A stretch of DNA of 34,412 nt from Desulfurococcales archaeon (GTDB lineage: Archaea; Thermoproteota; Thermoprotei_A; Sulfolobales; Ignicoccaceae). The stretch's first letter is position 1, and every line of letters begins with the position of its first letter. A program made the position numbers and the translations under genes. The notes under the pieces were generated by a model that had not been told where the DNA came from, ran no database searches, and worked only from the letters and a program-made list of their open reading frames with translations. The stretch covers positions 1 through 34,412 of the forward strand of contig JALWJF010000146.1 of NCBI GenBank assembly GCA_027081755.1. The letters run 5' to 3'. Below, in pieces: positions 16,867-25,086 of this stretch.

Positions 16867-18019
16867 CGTCTTTCACATCCCTATAGACTACGCATCCCGG
16901 GTATATCCAGCTCCCGGAACCTATGCGGACACCGGGCATTAAGCTAGCATTAATACCTATTCTAGCCCCTCCACCAATTATTGCTCCTAGCTTCCTTAAG
17001 CCAGTGTCATAGAGTTTTCCTTTAAGCATGACCTTTATTGTCTTCTCATCAAATCTCAAATTAGCAGTAATGGAGCCGGCACCCATATTAACGTCCTCTG
17101 CAATTACACTATCACCCACATAGTTCAAGTGAGGTATTTTACTTCTTTCCATTATATATGAATTCTTAACTTGTACAAAGGGGCCTAACTTGACACCTTT
17201 TAGGAACACAGAATAAGGCCTTATGTGGGTAAAAGGACCTACCTCAACACCTTCTCCGAAGTAAACGGGTCCCTCTATGTATACGTTACCTTTAACCTTA
17301 GGTAGCATACCATAGATCTTTCCGGGTCCCCAAGGGTTGGGGATTCCTTCCCTTACCTCAAATTCAGCTCTCGCTACTTCCAGTATATCCCAAGGCCTGC
17401 CAACATCCTTCCAGAACCCCTTTACAGTAACTACCTTGGGTTCTTGAGCTGGTATTAGATCAGTGAGTTCTAATTCTCCTCTAGGACTAGGCTTAAGGTT
17501 CTTAAGGCCTTCTTCCAACTTTGACCTTTCTAGGACGACGACACCCGCGAATATTTTTCCTCTACCTCTTATTCCTTTCTCAACTATCGCCTTTACTCTT
17601 CCTCCCTCCTCGATAACAGCGCCGAACTGGCTTACATCCTCTACCTCTCTAACAAGTATTGAGGGCACACTCTCCAGCAATTCCACTAGGTTCTCTTGAG
17701 GACGTTGAAGGTATATGTCTGTATAAGCTATTAGTATGGTGTCTCCTCTAGCCTTTTCGATACCGTACCTCACAGCGGCAGCTGTTCCAATACCAGAACG
17801 TTGAAAAGCAACTTCTGCTCCAAGCTCTTTCGATCTTTTTGCTACTTTCTCTTCAGAGGCCACTACTATTACTTCATCTGTCATATCCCTTACACTCTCA
17901 ATCCATCTTTCAAGTAGACTTTTCCCAAGAGCTACGGGTATCAAGGGTTTGGGCCTTGTGCTGCTGAGAGGCCACATGCGTTCTCCTTTACCCGCCGCGA
18001 GGAGAATCGCAGAGATCAT
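16847..18019 (-). CDS. glmU: Bifunctional sugar-1-phosphate nucleotidylyltransferase / left-handed beta-helix acyltransferase (archaeal GlmU-like)
   Basis: ILLAAGKGERMWPLSSTRPKPLIPVALGKSLLERWIE nucleotidyltransferase motif and hexapeptide repeats (NVYIEGPVYFGEGVEVGPFTHIRPYSVFLKGVKLGPFVQVKNS...IIGGGARIGINASLMPGVRIGSGSWIYPG). Confidence 0.88.
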   Translation of the reverse strand: MISAILLAAGKGERMWPLSSTRPKPLIPVALGKSLLERWIESVRDMTDEVIVVASEEKVAKRSKELGAEVAFQRSGIGTAAAVRYGIEKARGDTILIAYTDIYLQRPQENLVELLESVPSILVREVEDVSQFGAVIEEGGRVKAIVEKGIRGRGKIFAGVVVLERSKLEEGLKNLKPSPRGELELTDLIPAQEPKVVTVKGFWKDVGRPWDILEVARAEFEVREGIPNPWGPGKIYGMLPKVKGNVYIEGPVYFGEGVEVGPFTHIRPYSVFLKGVKLGPFVQVKNSYIMERSKIPHLNYVGDSVIAEDVNMGAGSITANLRFDEKTIKVMLKGKLYDTGLRKLGAIIGGGARIGINASLMPGVRIGSGSWIYPGCVVYRDVKDGERYTC

Positions 18020-18062
18020 ATTACATCCAAATCTAGGAAATTACCGACGTAAAAGAGCGCTA

Positions 18063-18115
18063 TCAGCCAACTCGGCTCCGCTCATCATTTCTTCGCCCAC
18101 TGGCGGTCTCCTCAC
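18063..18115 (-). ncRNA. Candidate C/D-box guide sRNA (sRNA-2)
   Basis: Minus strand GTGAGGA(C)-GACCGCCAGTGG-GCGA(D')-AGAA-ATGATGA(C')-GCGGAGCCGAGTTGG-CTGA(D). C' and D match consensus; C has one mismatch; C-to-D' spacing is 12 nt. No target recognised by eye. Confidence 0.45.
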
Positions 18116-19266
18116 CTTCTTCTCTTACGACTCTCTACCTCCCTTGCCCACACTTCAACACCTATTAACTTTTTCATAACCTCGCTCAAGAACCTCACAT
18201 AGGTACCCCTTTGACCTACAAATGCTCCAAACTCATCCTTGACGCTGACCATAAGTGAAGGACCCGCAAAGTCCACATCAACTATGTGCTTGTACATCCA
18301 CGGGACGGGGTGAATCGCTGCTATTAAGTTTCTTAGGTCCAAGGTCAGTTCAACCGTTCTCAGTCTGAGGCCAGTATCATCTTCTATCTTGGCTATTCTC
18401 TCTCCGCCCCTACCTATAAACCTTGGGGCATGGCCCTCCTTCAAGATCACTAATGCATCTGGCAAATGAGGGTTATCTTCTAGCCCGAAACGCCTCTTCT
18501 CATCAACGAACTCAACTACTGTTATGACGTCTGCATCGGGAGAGTAAATCTTTGCTGCTTCAATTACCCTCTTTTCGGCGTCATTTAACTTCCTCTTCCT
18601 CATTCTGAGTTCTATCATAAATCTTATACCTCTCTTTGCACCAGGCCTAACTATATCCTTAATTCCTAGATCTATTACTCTAGCCTTATCTTCGTTAAGC
18701 AGTATTTCCCTTAGTAAGCTAGCTCCATCTTTGCCGACCTCAGTATGCGTCTGGAATACTGGGTCTCCAACTACAATGAACTTCGATTTGTCCCCTATTC
18801 TCATTAACGCCTCCACTGCAGCTTCCGGTTCTGCATTTTGGGCATCATCTAGCAATATCACAGCATCGTCGAAAGTCCTACCCCTTAGGTAGTGAGTGTC
18901 AACAAGCATAAGTTTGCCTTCATCATAAAGTCTTCTTATCTCTTCCTTAGCTACGTAACCACTTAGTATATCCTCTAGATATGCTGAAGCCATCTTATAG
19001 TAGTTTTCAACACCAACATCTGCTGCAGTTATCTCTTTACCAGTAACGACATCAACAACTGGTCTGGCTATTATGAACTTCTTATACTTGCCCCTAAGTA
19101 GTGAATCAATCGCATAAGCTATTGTTATTAAGCTCTTTCCAGTACCGGATGGTCCAAATGCTCCTACTACGTCGATTCCATCATCCTTTAGTGCTCTCAG
19201 CAAAGCCTCTTGACCCTTTGTCTTAGGCTCTATTGCCCCTAGGAGAGCCATTCCTCTAATCACCAT
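18112..19266 (-). CDS. PhoH-family ATPase with C-terminal KH RNA-binding domain
   Basis: Walker A GAFGPSGTGKSLITIAYA, RPVVDVVTGKEI, Walker B AVILLDDAQNAEPEA, IVVGDPVFQTHT. KH motif FIGRGGERIAKIEDDTGLRLRTVE. Confidence 0.9.
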   Translation of the reverse strand: MVIRGMALLGAIEPKTKGQEALLRALKDDGIDVVGAFGPSGTGKSLITIAYAIDSLLRGKYKKFIIARPVVDVVTGKEITAADVGVENYYKMASAYLEDILSGYVAKEEIRRLYDEGKLMLVDTHYLRGRTFDDAVILLDDAQNAEPEAAVEALMRIGDKSKFIVVGDPVFQTHTEVGKDGASLLREILLNEDKARVIDLGIKDIVRPGAKRGIRFMIELRMRKRKLNDAEKRVIEAAKIYSPDADVITVVEFVDEKRRFGLEDNPHLPDALVILKEGHAPRFIGRGGERIAKIEDDTGLRLRTVELTLDLRNLIAAIHPVPWMYKHIVDVDFAGPSLMVSVKDEFGAFVGQRGTYVRFLSEVMKKLIGVEVWAREVESRKRRR

Positions 19267-19351
19267 AATAGTGGCGTTATTCCGGGACCTTTTGAGCTGT
19301 GAGCTAACAGAAATACTAGTGGCAAGCTAGGTATCAGAATGGCGCCAAGAT

Positions 19352-20380
19352 TTGAGCGCTTACTTAGACTTGTTGGTTGAGAAGATATTGAGAGCTAAGA
19401 AAGAGTTGGTAGGGTGGAGAGAAGGTAAAATAATAAATGGTGTTTTTGAAAGACTGGGATACATGACAGCCGAATCCTTCAGAGTAGTCAATTACCCAAG
19501 GAAGCCTTTAGTTGCTTTTAATCCCTCAGCTGTTGTAAAGGGAAACAAGCTATACCTCTTCACTCGATTTGTATTCGATTACTATGATTACGTCTCATCC
19601 GTTGGTATTAGTGAGATCGAGCTTGATGCGATAGACGAGCTCCCCCGGATGATATTAGACTCTAAAATAGTACTATATCCGAGCACCAAGGATGAGATAA
19701 AGAGAGGTACAGAAGATCCTAGGGCGCACAATCTTGAGAGAGATTTCCTAGTATTCTATACGGCAGTAGGGTTGAGAGATGGCGAGATATGGCCCAAACA
19801 AGGCGTAGCAATACTGGACGGCGTTACTTTCAATGTAAAGGAGAAAGGTGTCTTGAAGTTGGGAGACTACATACCTCCTGCATGGAAGAACACAGCAATG
19901 ATAAACTTTGAGGGTGATAATCTTACTATTTTGACAAGGCCTTTAATAGAAGGTCATGAAGTTGTATGGAGAGCACAATTAAGAAGAAGCGATTGGACAG
20001 TTGATCCTAAGGAAATGGAAGTGGCTATGGTATCGGAACCCTTCGAACTCAAGGTAGGTGTCTCTACTCCCCCAGTAAGACTTAGTTCGAACGAATTCTT
20101 GATAGGCTGGCATGCAATAGATAAAGAAGATTTATCATATCGCAACGGTCTAGCGGTAATCACCCCTGAAGGAGAAGTAATAGGTATAAGCGAATACCTA
20201 TTGTCGCCCAGCACAATAGAAGAGATGTACGGAGATAGGCCTATGGTCATATACGGGTGTGGTCTCATAGTTAAAGATGAATACATATATTGGATTGGTG
20301 GTGTTGCTGACTACGGCATTGGAGTATACAGAGCAGAGATCGACAAGGTACTAGAACAAATTAAGTGGTTGAGAGGATGA
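19352..20380 (+). CDS. GH130-like glycosidase/phosphorylase (five-bladed beta-propeller)
   Basis: FNPSAVVKGNKLYLFTRFV, RGTEDPRAHNLERDFLVFYTAV (GxEDPR motif), YGCGLIVKDEYIYWIGGVADYGIGVYRAEID. TTG start with no strong RBS, so the 5' end is uncertain. Confidence 0.65.
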   Translation: MSAYLDLLVEKILRAKKELVGWREGKIINGVFERLGYMTAESFRVVNYPRKPLVAFNPSAVVKGNKLYLFTRFVFDYYDYVSSVGISEIELDAIDELPRMILDSKIVLYPSTKDEIKRGTEDPRAHNLERDFLVFYTAVGLRDGEIWPKQGVAILDGVTFNVKEKGVLKLGDYIPPAWKNTAMINFEGDNLTILTRPLIEGHEVVWRAQLRRSDWTVDPKEMEVAMVSEPFELKVGVSTPPVRLSSNEFLIGWHAIDKEDLSYRNGLAVITPEGEVIGISEYLLSPSTIEEMYGDRPMVIYGCGLIVKDEYIYWIGGVADYGIGVYRAEIDKVLEQIKWLRG

Positions 20381-21819
20381 TCTTTTCCGACACGGTCTAT
20401 GGCATCATAGAGATCCCCCGAACGCTTGTTAAATGCGTGGTGGACAGAGCAGAATTTCAGAGACTGAGAAGGATAAAACAGCTGGGCATGGGTCACTTAG
20501 TTTATCCTTCACACGAAGGAACACGATTCCAGCATAGCCTTGGCGCAGCTCATTTGATAATAAAAGCAATTGATAATATAGATAATATAACACGTGTAGA
20601 AGTACTCAAAAGGCTAGATACTGCTGAAGCTAAAGAAGTAGAGGAAGTATTGGACTTAATTAAAGACTTGAAGCCATGGTTTCAATTTTTTATGCTACTC
20701 CATGACATAGGACATGGTCCACTTTCACATAATTATGAGGACGCAATTTATGAGGCCCATCTTCTGTGGAATTTAGAATACCCTGCAGTAGGCGAACCCA
20801 AAAAACTACATGAGGCAATAAGTAAAGCCGTTGCCGTAAATATCCTCAATAAAGAATGTAAGGGAAAGACCGTAGCAGAGGTCCTCTGCGAAATGGCTGG
20901 ACCAGGAGCAAAAGAAGCTTGTAAAGAAGATCCAGTACGTGCTATACTAAGTCTCATCGAAAATATCAGCGTTTGGAAGGATCCCGCATTTGAAGGGGTT
21001 AAGGCCGTCTTCTCTCAACTCTCTTCGGGAGAGGTTGATGTTGATAGAGGAGATTACTTAATGAGAGATGCCATACTGGCCGGAACTAGAATGGGGCTTT
21101 TCGATTACGAAAGGCTATATTCGCTGATAGCACTAGTACCATGGAACGGTAGTTATAAACTAGCAGTAATAGACAAAGGAGTACCGACCATAGAGAGTAT
21201 GTTGCTTTCGAGGTTTTACATGTATGAGAACGTATACACACATAAGACTAATTTGCTTTATACATCTATAGCATCAAGGCTTATGGCCAAATGGCTTATG
21301 GAAGGAAAGATGGAGAAAATCTGGGAGATCTACAACAGTCCCGATTTCGTTTCTTTTGATGATTTCAAGTTCTATAATTTGTTGTTATCTGAAAAAGATC
21401 TTATAGAGTTCAAGGAAATAATCATGAATAGGAAGCATGATTCATTACACAGGTTCGAGATCGTTAACACAACTATAAACGGTGACATAGACCTTTTCAA
21501 GACAAATCCTTATGAAATATCTGAGATTAGAGAAGTTATCAAGGAAAATCCACATATACTAGTATATGGTGCCAAAGTCAAGATATTCAGTAAGGAAGGA
21601 ATAATGATATTCAATAGGAGAAAAAGGGATATTAAAAATGTAAACGAAGTATCGACTATAATAAAGAATTTAAGTGGTGTTACTCACATTAAACTCTACG
21701 TTGCATCAACCTCGAAGGAATGGGATTTTGCTGAGGAATTGGCAAATCTCCTCCAAAGGAAATTACGTGAAGGTATGGGAGAGGTCCAAAGTAGCACCAT
21801 TAATAGAAAAAGCATTTGA
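20377..21819 (+). CDS. HD-superfamily phosphohydrolase (dNTPase-like)
   Basis: VYGIIEIPRTLVKCVVDRAEFQRLRRIKQLGMGHLVYPSHEGTRFQHSLGAAHL, HDIGHGPLSHNYED, VDVDRGDYLMRDAILAG. ATG 20377 overlaps the previous stop (ATGA) behind GAGAGG. Confidence 0.92.
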   Translation: MIFSDTVYGIIEIPRTLVKCVVDRAEFQRLRRIKQLGMGHLVYPSHEGTRFQHSLGAAHLIIKAIDNIDNITRVEVLKRLDTAEAKEVEEVLDLIKDLKPWFQFFMLLHDIGHGPLSHNYEDAIYEAHLLWNLEYPAVGEPKKLHEAISKAVAVNILNKECKGKTVAEVLCEMAGPGAKEACKEDPVRAILSLIENISVWKDPAFEGVKAVFSQLSSGEVDVDRGDYLMRDAILAGTRMGLFDYERLYSLIALVPWNGSYKLAVIDKGVPTIESMLLSRFYMYENVYTHKTNLLYTSIASRLMAKWLMEGKMEKIWEIYNSPDFVSFDDFKFYNLLLSEKDLIEFKEIIMNRKHDSLHRFEIVNTTINGDIDLFKTNPYEISEIREVIKENPHILVYGAKVKIFSKEGIMIFNRRKRDIKNVNEVSTIIKNLSGVTHIKLYVASTSKEWDFAEELANLLQRKLREGMGEVQSSTINRKSI

Positions 21820-22858
21820 TGATGAACTTTCATTACACGATATTTATGTCCTCTTAAGGGATGGTGAAGTCTGGGCTCTCGGCTCTGCCGCAAATAGTTT
21901 AAAAAGACGTATGTACGGCAATGTATGCACATATATAAAAAACATGATACTTAACTATACAAATGAATGTGTTGTAGAGTGCAAGTTTTGTGCATTTTAC
22001 AAGTCTCCAGGAAAAGGCTACTTCTACGATCCTTCTTTTGCTGCCAAGCTCGTGAAGAACGTGTATGAGAAATATAAAATAAGACAAGTACTCATTCAAG
22101 GCGGTGTTAGCCCGAAGATAAACATAGAATATTTTGAAGACATGTTCAAACTGATAAAGAAATTTTCTCCAAAGGTTTCAATTCATGCCTTAAGCCCAGT
22201 AGAGATAGACTTCCTTTCAAGAAAACACAAGATGAGTTACAGAGAAGTTTTAGAAAGACTAAAGGAGGCTGGAATGGACAGTTTACCGGGCGGAGGAGCA
22301 GAACTTTTAGTGGAGAGAGTGAGGAGAATCATAAGCCCTAGGAAGATAGGTGTGGACAAATGGATAGAAATAATACTTACAGCACATGAACTGGGCATAC
22401 CTACTTCGGTAACTATGATGTATGGACATGTAGAGACGATAGAAGAAAGGGCGATCCATATTTACCGTCTAAGAGAGATTCAAAAAAAGAAAAAGGGGAG
22501 CTTAGCATTTATCGCATGGAATTTCGAACCGGGCAATACAGTACTTGCCAAGGAATACAATATCAAATATCCTCATGGAGGCTACGAACTCTTAAAGATA
22601 GTATCGGTCGCACGACTAGCATTTAAAGATTGGATACCGCACATACAAGCTGGTTGGCTAACAGTAGGAAAAGATGTCGCCCAGCTGGCTTTGAATCATG
22701 GAGCTGATGATTGGGGAGGCACCTTGTACAGTGAGAAGGTAATACCAGCAACCGGTCTAAGGATAAGGTTTCCTACTGAAAAAGACATTCGGAGATGGAT
22801 CGAAGGTGCTGGATGTATACCTAAAGAGAGGGACTCTATGTATAGGGTGATAGAATGA
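21767..22858 (+). CDS. mqnC: Radical SAM protein, probable dehypoxanthine futalosine cyclase MqnC (MqnC/MqnE/CofGH superfamily)
   Basis: NYTNECVVECKFCAFYKSPGKGYF (Cx3Cx2C), VLIQGGVSPKINIEYFEDMF, EAGMDSLPGGGAELL, TSVTMMYGHVETIEER, GSLAFIAWNFEPGNT, ADDWGGTLYSEKVIPATG. Start GTG 21767 behind AAAGGA (the track's 21674 is too far upstream). Confidence 0.78.
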   Translation: MKVWERSKVAPLIEKAFDDELSLHDIYVLLRDGEVWALGSAANSLKRRMYGNVCTYIKNMILNYTNECVVECKFCAFYKSPGKGYFYDPSFAAKLVKNVYEKYKIRQVLIQGGVSPKINIEYFEDMFKLIKKFSPKVSIHALSPVEIDFLSRKHKMSYREVLERLKEAGMDSLPGGGAELLVERVRRIISPRKIGVDKWIEIILTAHELGIPTSVTMMYGHVETIEERAIHIYRLREIQKKKKGSLAFIAWNFEPGNTVLAKEYNIKYPHGGYELLKIVSVARLAFKDWIPHIQAGWLTVGKDVAQLALNHGADDWGGTLYSEKVIPATGLRIRFPTEKDIRRWIEGAGCIPKERDSMYRVIE

Positions 22859-23631
22859 TATTGGTTGGGCTGGTTTCTGGAGGTATGGACTCCGCTACCG
22901 CCTTTGCGGACGCTATTGAAAGATTTAAACCAAGTAAGAAGATCGCTCTAACTGTGCTATACTCGCAGAGACACGCCAAGGAGATTGAAGCAGCTAAGGC
23001 CATAGCTAAGCATTACGGTGCAGAACACATTATAATAGATGTATCAAACGTATTTATGACAGTTAGAGAAGCTAGTGCATTGCTCGAAGCACCTCTACCA
23101 AAGGCAGAAGAAGTGATACCCGGACTCGTTCCAAGGACGTATGTACCCCAAAGAAACCTACTCTTACTATCGGTAGCTGGAGCAGTTCTAGAAGGGTACA
23201 TGTTAAAAGAGAACGATGTAGAAGGGATAATATCTGTGGGCTTCCATAGGACTGATTATGCACCGGGAGAACCCGTTTATCCAGACACTAGACCGGAGTT
23301 CGTAAGAGCAGTTGAAAAAGCACTCAATGAAGGTTCAGCTATAGTTTTTAATGCTAGAGTCAAGGGTATCAGCGCCTCAATAAGAATCTATGCACCGTTT
23401 ATAGACAAGAAGAAAAGTGATGTAGTTAGAAGAGCTATTGAACTGAAAGTGCCATTAGAACTCACGTGGACGTGCTATAGAGGTGGTGAAAGGCCTTGTG
23501 GCGAATGCCCGGCTTGCGTAACTAGATTAAGGGCGTTCATGGAAGCGGGTATCCCGGATCCTCTAACAGACAGATACGAGAAGCTCCCTCCGTGGTATGA
23601 AAAATGGTTAAGAGAAAAGGGGTGGCGATGA
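22855..23631 (+). CDS. queC: 7-cyano-7-deazaguanine synthase (QueC family)
   Basis: VGLVSGGMDSATAFADA PP-loop, VPQRNLLLLSVAGAVLEG, GFHRTDYAPGEPVYPDTRPEFV, zinc motif CYRGGERPCGECPACVTRLRAF. Confidence 0.9.
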   Translation: MILVGLVSGGMDSATAFADAIERFKPSKKIALTVLYSQRHAKEIEAAKAIAKHYGAEHIIIDVSNVFMTVREASALLEAPLPKAEEVIPGLVPRTYVPQRNLLLLSVAGAVLEGYMLKENDVEGIISVGFHRTDYAPGEPVYPDTRPEFVRAVEKALNEGSAIVFNARVKGISASIRIYAPFIDKKKSDVVRRAIELKVPLELTWTCYRGGERPCGECPACVTRLRAFMEAGIPDPLTDRYEKLPPWYEKWLREKGWR

Positions 23632-23945
23632 CCGAGAACCCGAGTACTGAAAGAATGATTGCTCCTAGTCCAGGGGGAGCCTTGTGTTGGCTTATTGACT
23701 TGGCCTTCGCCACAATCTTGTTCAAGTATCCTCTAAGCTTGTTAGTTCCTTTTCTCACAAATCCTCTTCTGGGTGTGGTACTTTCGATAATTGATCTTAG
23801 GGACACTCCTTTGGCATTATTACCTATACTTTACAACGCATATCGATTAAAAAAGAGAAAAAGCGTGTGCTGGCCTGTTTGGAGGGGTCTATATTGTTGC
23901 TGGAGAGGTGAAAGACCTTGGATATACGTATTGTTGCGATACTGA
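23628..23945 (+). CDS. Small predicted membrane protein, unknown function
   Basis: ATG 23628 overlaps the queC stop (ATGA). MTENPSTERMIAPSPGGALCWLIDLAFATILFKYPLSLLVPFLTNPLLGVVLSI... with hydrophobic segments; C-terminal end overlaps the next gene. Confidence 0.45.
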   Translation: MTENPSTERMIAPSPGGALCWLIDLAFATILFKYPLSLLVPFLTNPLLGVVLSIIDLRDTPLALLPILYNAYRLKKRKSVCWPVWRGLYCCWRGERPWIYVLLRY

Positions 23946-24418
23946 TACTGCTTGCTCTACCAATATTAGCCCAGGGTCCATTTACAAATATACCGCTAAA
24001 TCCGAAGGTATTCAACGAGATCTTCTCGAGGATAATGGAATATAGAGATATGTTAATAAAATGGTTGCAACAGAACTCTCTCTATATATTTATGGCCATT
24101 AGTTCAATGCCTATGCTTATATTCATGTATTTTGATGCAAAACTAATATTTAGGACCCTCCGCGACTTAACAACCTTAATAGTTAGGAGAAAGCAATTAC
24201 TGCCAATAGAGAAAAAATGGTATATATGGAGAATAGGTATGAGAGTCGTAGGTATAGTAATTTTGAGTATTCTAGTACTACTTAACGCTGGTGCTTTGGC
24301 ATGGATGGGACAGTTCAAGAACCTCAAGGACATGTTCGCAGCAATGGAGAAGTTGAGGAGGGAAGAGAATCCACTGAAAATCATTCAGACCTTACTAGAG
24401 TCGCTGAGGAGGCGTTGA
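23918..24418 (+). CDS. Predicted membrane protein with signal peptide and at least two TM helices, unknown function
   Basis: TTG start behind GAGAGGTGAAAG. Signal MDIRIVAILILLALPILAQG, TMs LYIFMAISSMPMLIFMYF and MRVVGIVILSILVLLNAGALAWM, basic C-terminal tail LLESLRRR. Confidence 0.55.
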   Translation: MDIRIVAILILLALPILAQGPFTNIPLNPKVFNEIFSRIMEYRDMLIKWLQQNSLYIFMAISSMPMLIFMYFDAKLIFRTLRDLTTLIVRRKQLLPIEKKWYIWRIGMRVVGIVILSILVLLNAGALAWMGQFKNLKDMFAAMEKLRREENPLKIIQTLLESLRRR

Positions 24419-25086
24419 GGAGGCTCAAAAAGAGATATGGTGACGTCTTTAAGTACGAAAGAGAATTCATAGCATACTATGTTAAAAAACACTATGGCGA
24501 TCCCTTCTCTGTTCTCGTAGCCGTAATTTTGTCTCAAAACACCACGGAAAAGAATGCATTCGAAGCATGGTTTTCGCTAGAGAGAGGTCTAGGAAGAGTA
24601 ACACCAGAGAACGTGCTCAAAGCTGGAGTCGAAAAGATTGAAGAACTCATACGGAAGGCTGGACTTCAGAAGCAGAAGGCCAGAGCAATCTATGAGGCTG
24701 CTAAAAAATGGTTCGAACTCGAGAAAGCAATTCGTGACGGTCATCCAGAACCATTACTGAGGATAAAGGGTATAGGAAGGAAGACTGTTGACGTAGTAAT
24801 GATGAGTTTTGGTCATAGAGCATTTCCAGTTGACACCCATATTAAGAGAGTTGTACAGAGACTTGAATGGGCTTCTGGCAATTACAAAAGAATATCCGAA
24901 AAGCTCAAGGAATTGTTTGCTGGAAAAGAGATGGAAGCACATATGTTGCTGATTCTTCATGGTAGGAGAACTTGCAAGGCCAAAAAACCTGATTGTGCGG
25001 GGTGTCCCTTGAGAGATCTATGTCCTTATGCTGGTGGCTTGGGTACAACTACTGCTTTGACGGGGCCTTCTGGACCCGGTAAATAG
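24415..25086 (+). CDS. nth: Endonuclease III-like DNA glycosylase (HhH-GPD, 4Fe-4S)
   Basis: VLVAVILSQNTTEKNAFEA, HhH LLRIKGIGRKTVDVVMMSFG, AFPVDTHIKRVVQRL, FeS CKAKKPDCAGCPLRDLC. TTG 24415 overlaps the previous stop (TTGA) behind GAGGAGG; the track start 24301 is probably too far upstream. Confidence 0.92.
   Translation: MRRLKKRYGDVFKYEREFIAYYVKKHYGDPFSVLVAVILSQNTTEKNAFEAWFSLERGLGRVTPENVLKAGVEKIEELIRKAGLQKQKARAIYEAAKKWFELEKAIRDGHPEPLLRIKGIGRKTVDVVMMSFGHRAFPVDTHIKRVVQRLEWASGNYKRISEKLKELFAGKEMEAHMLLILHGRRTCKAKKPDCAGCPLRDLCPYAGGLGTTTALTGPSGPGK

Noticed and set aside
21817-21823. TGATGATGAA at the HD-hydrolase stop as a third C/D box C
   Set aside because: Lies inside the MqnC reading frame and no CTGA-like box D with suitable spacing follows.
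23537-23806. Minus-strand 89-aa ORF opposite the queC 3' end and the small membrane protein
   Set aside because: No domain, antisense to queC, and the plus-strand frame has a coupled ATGA start.
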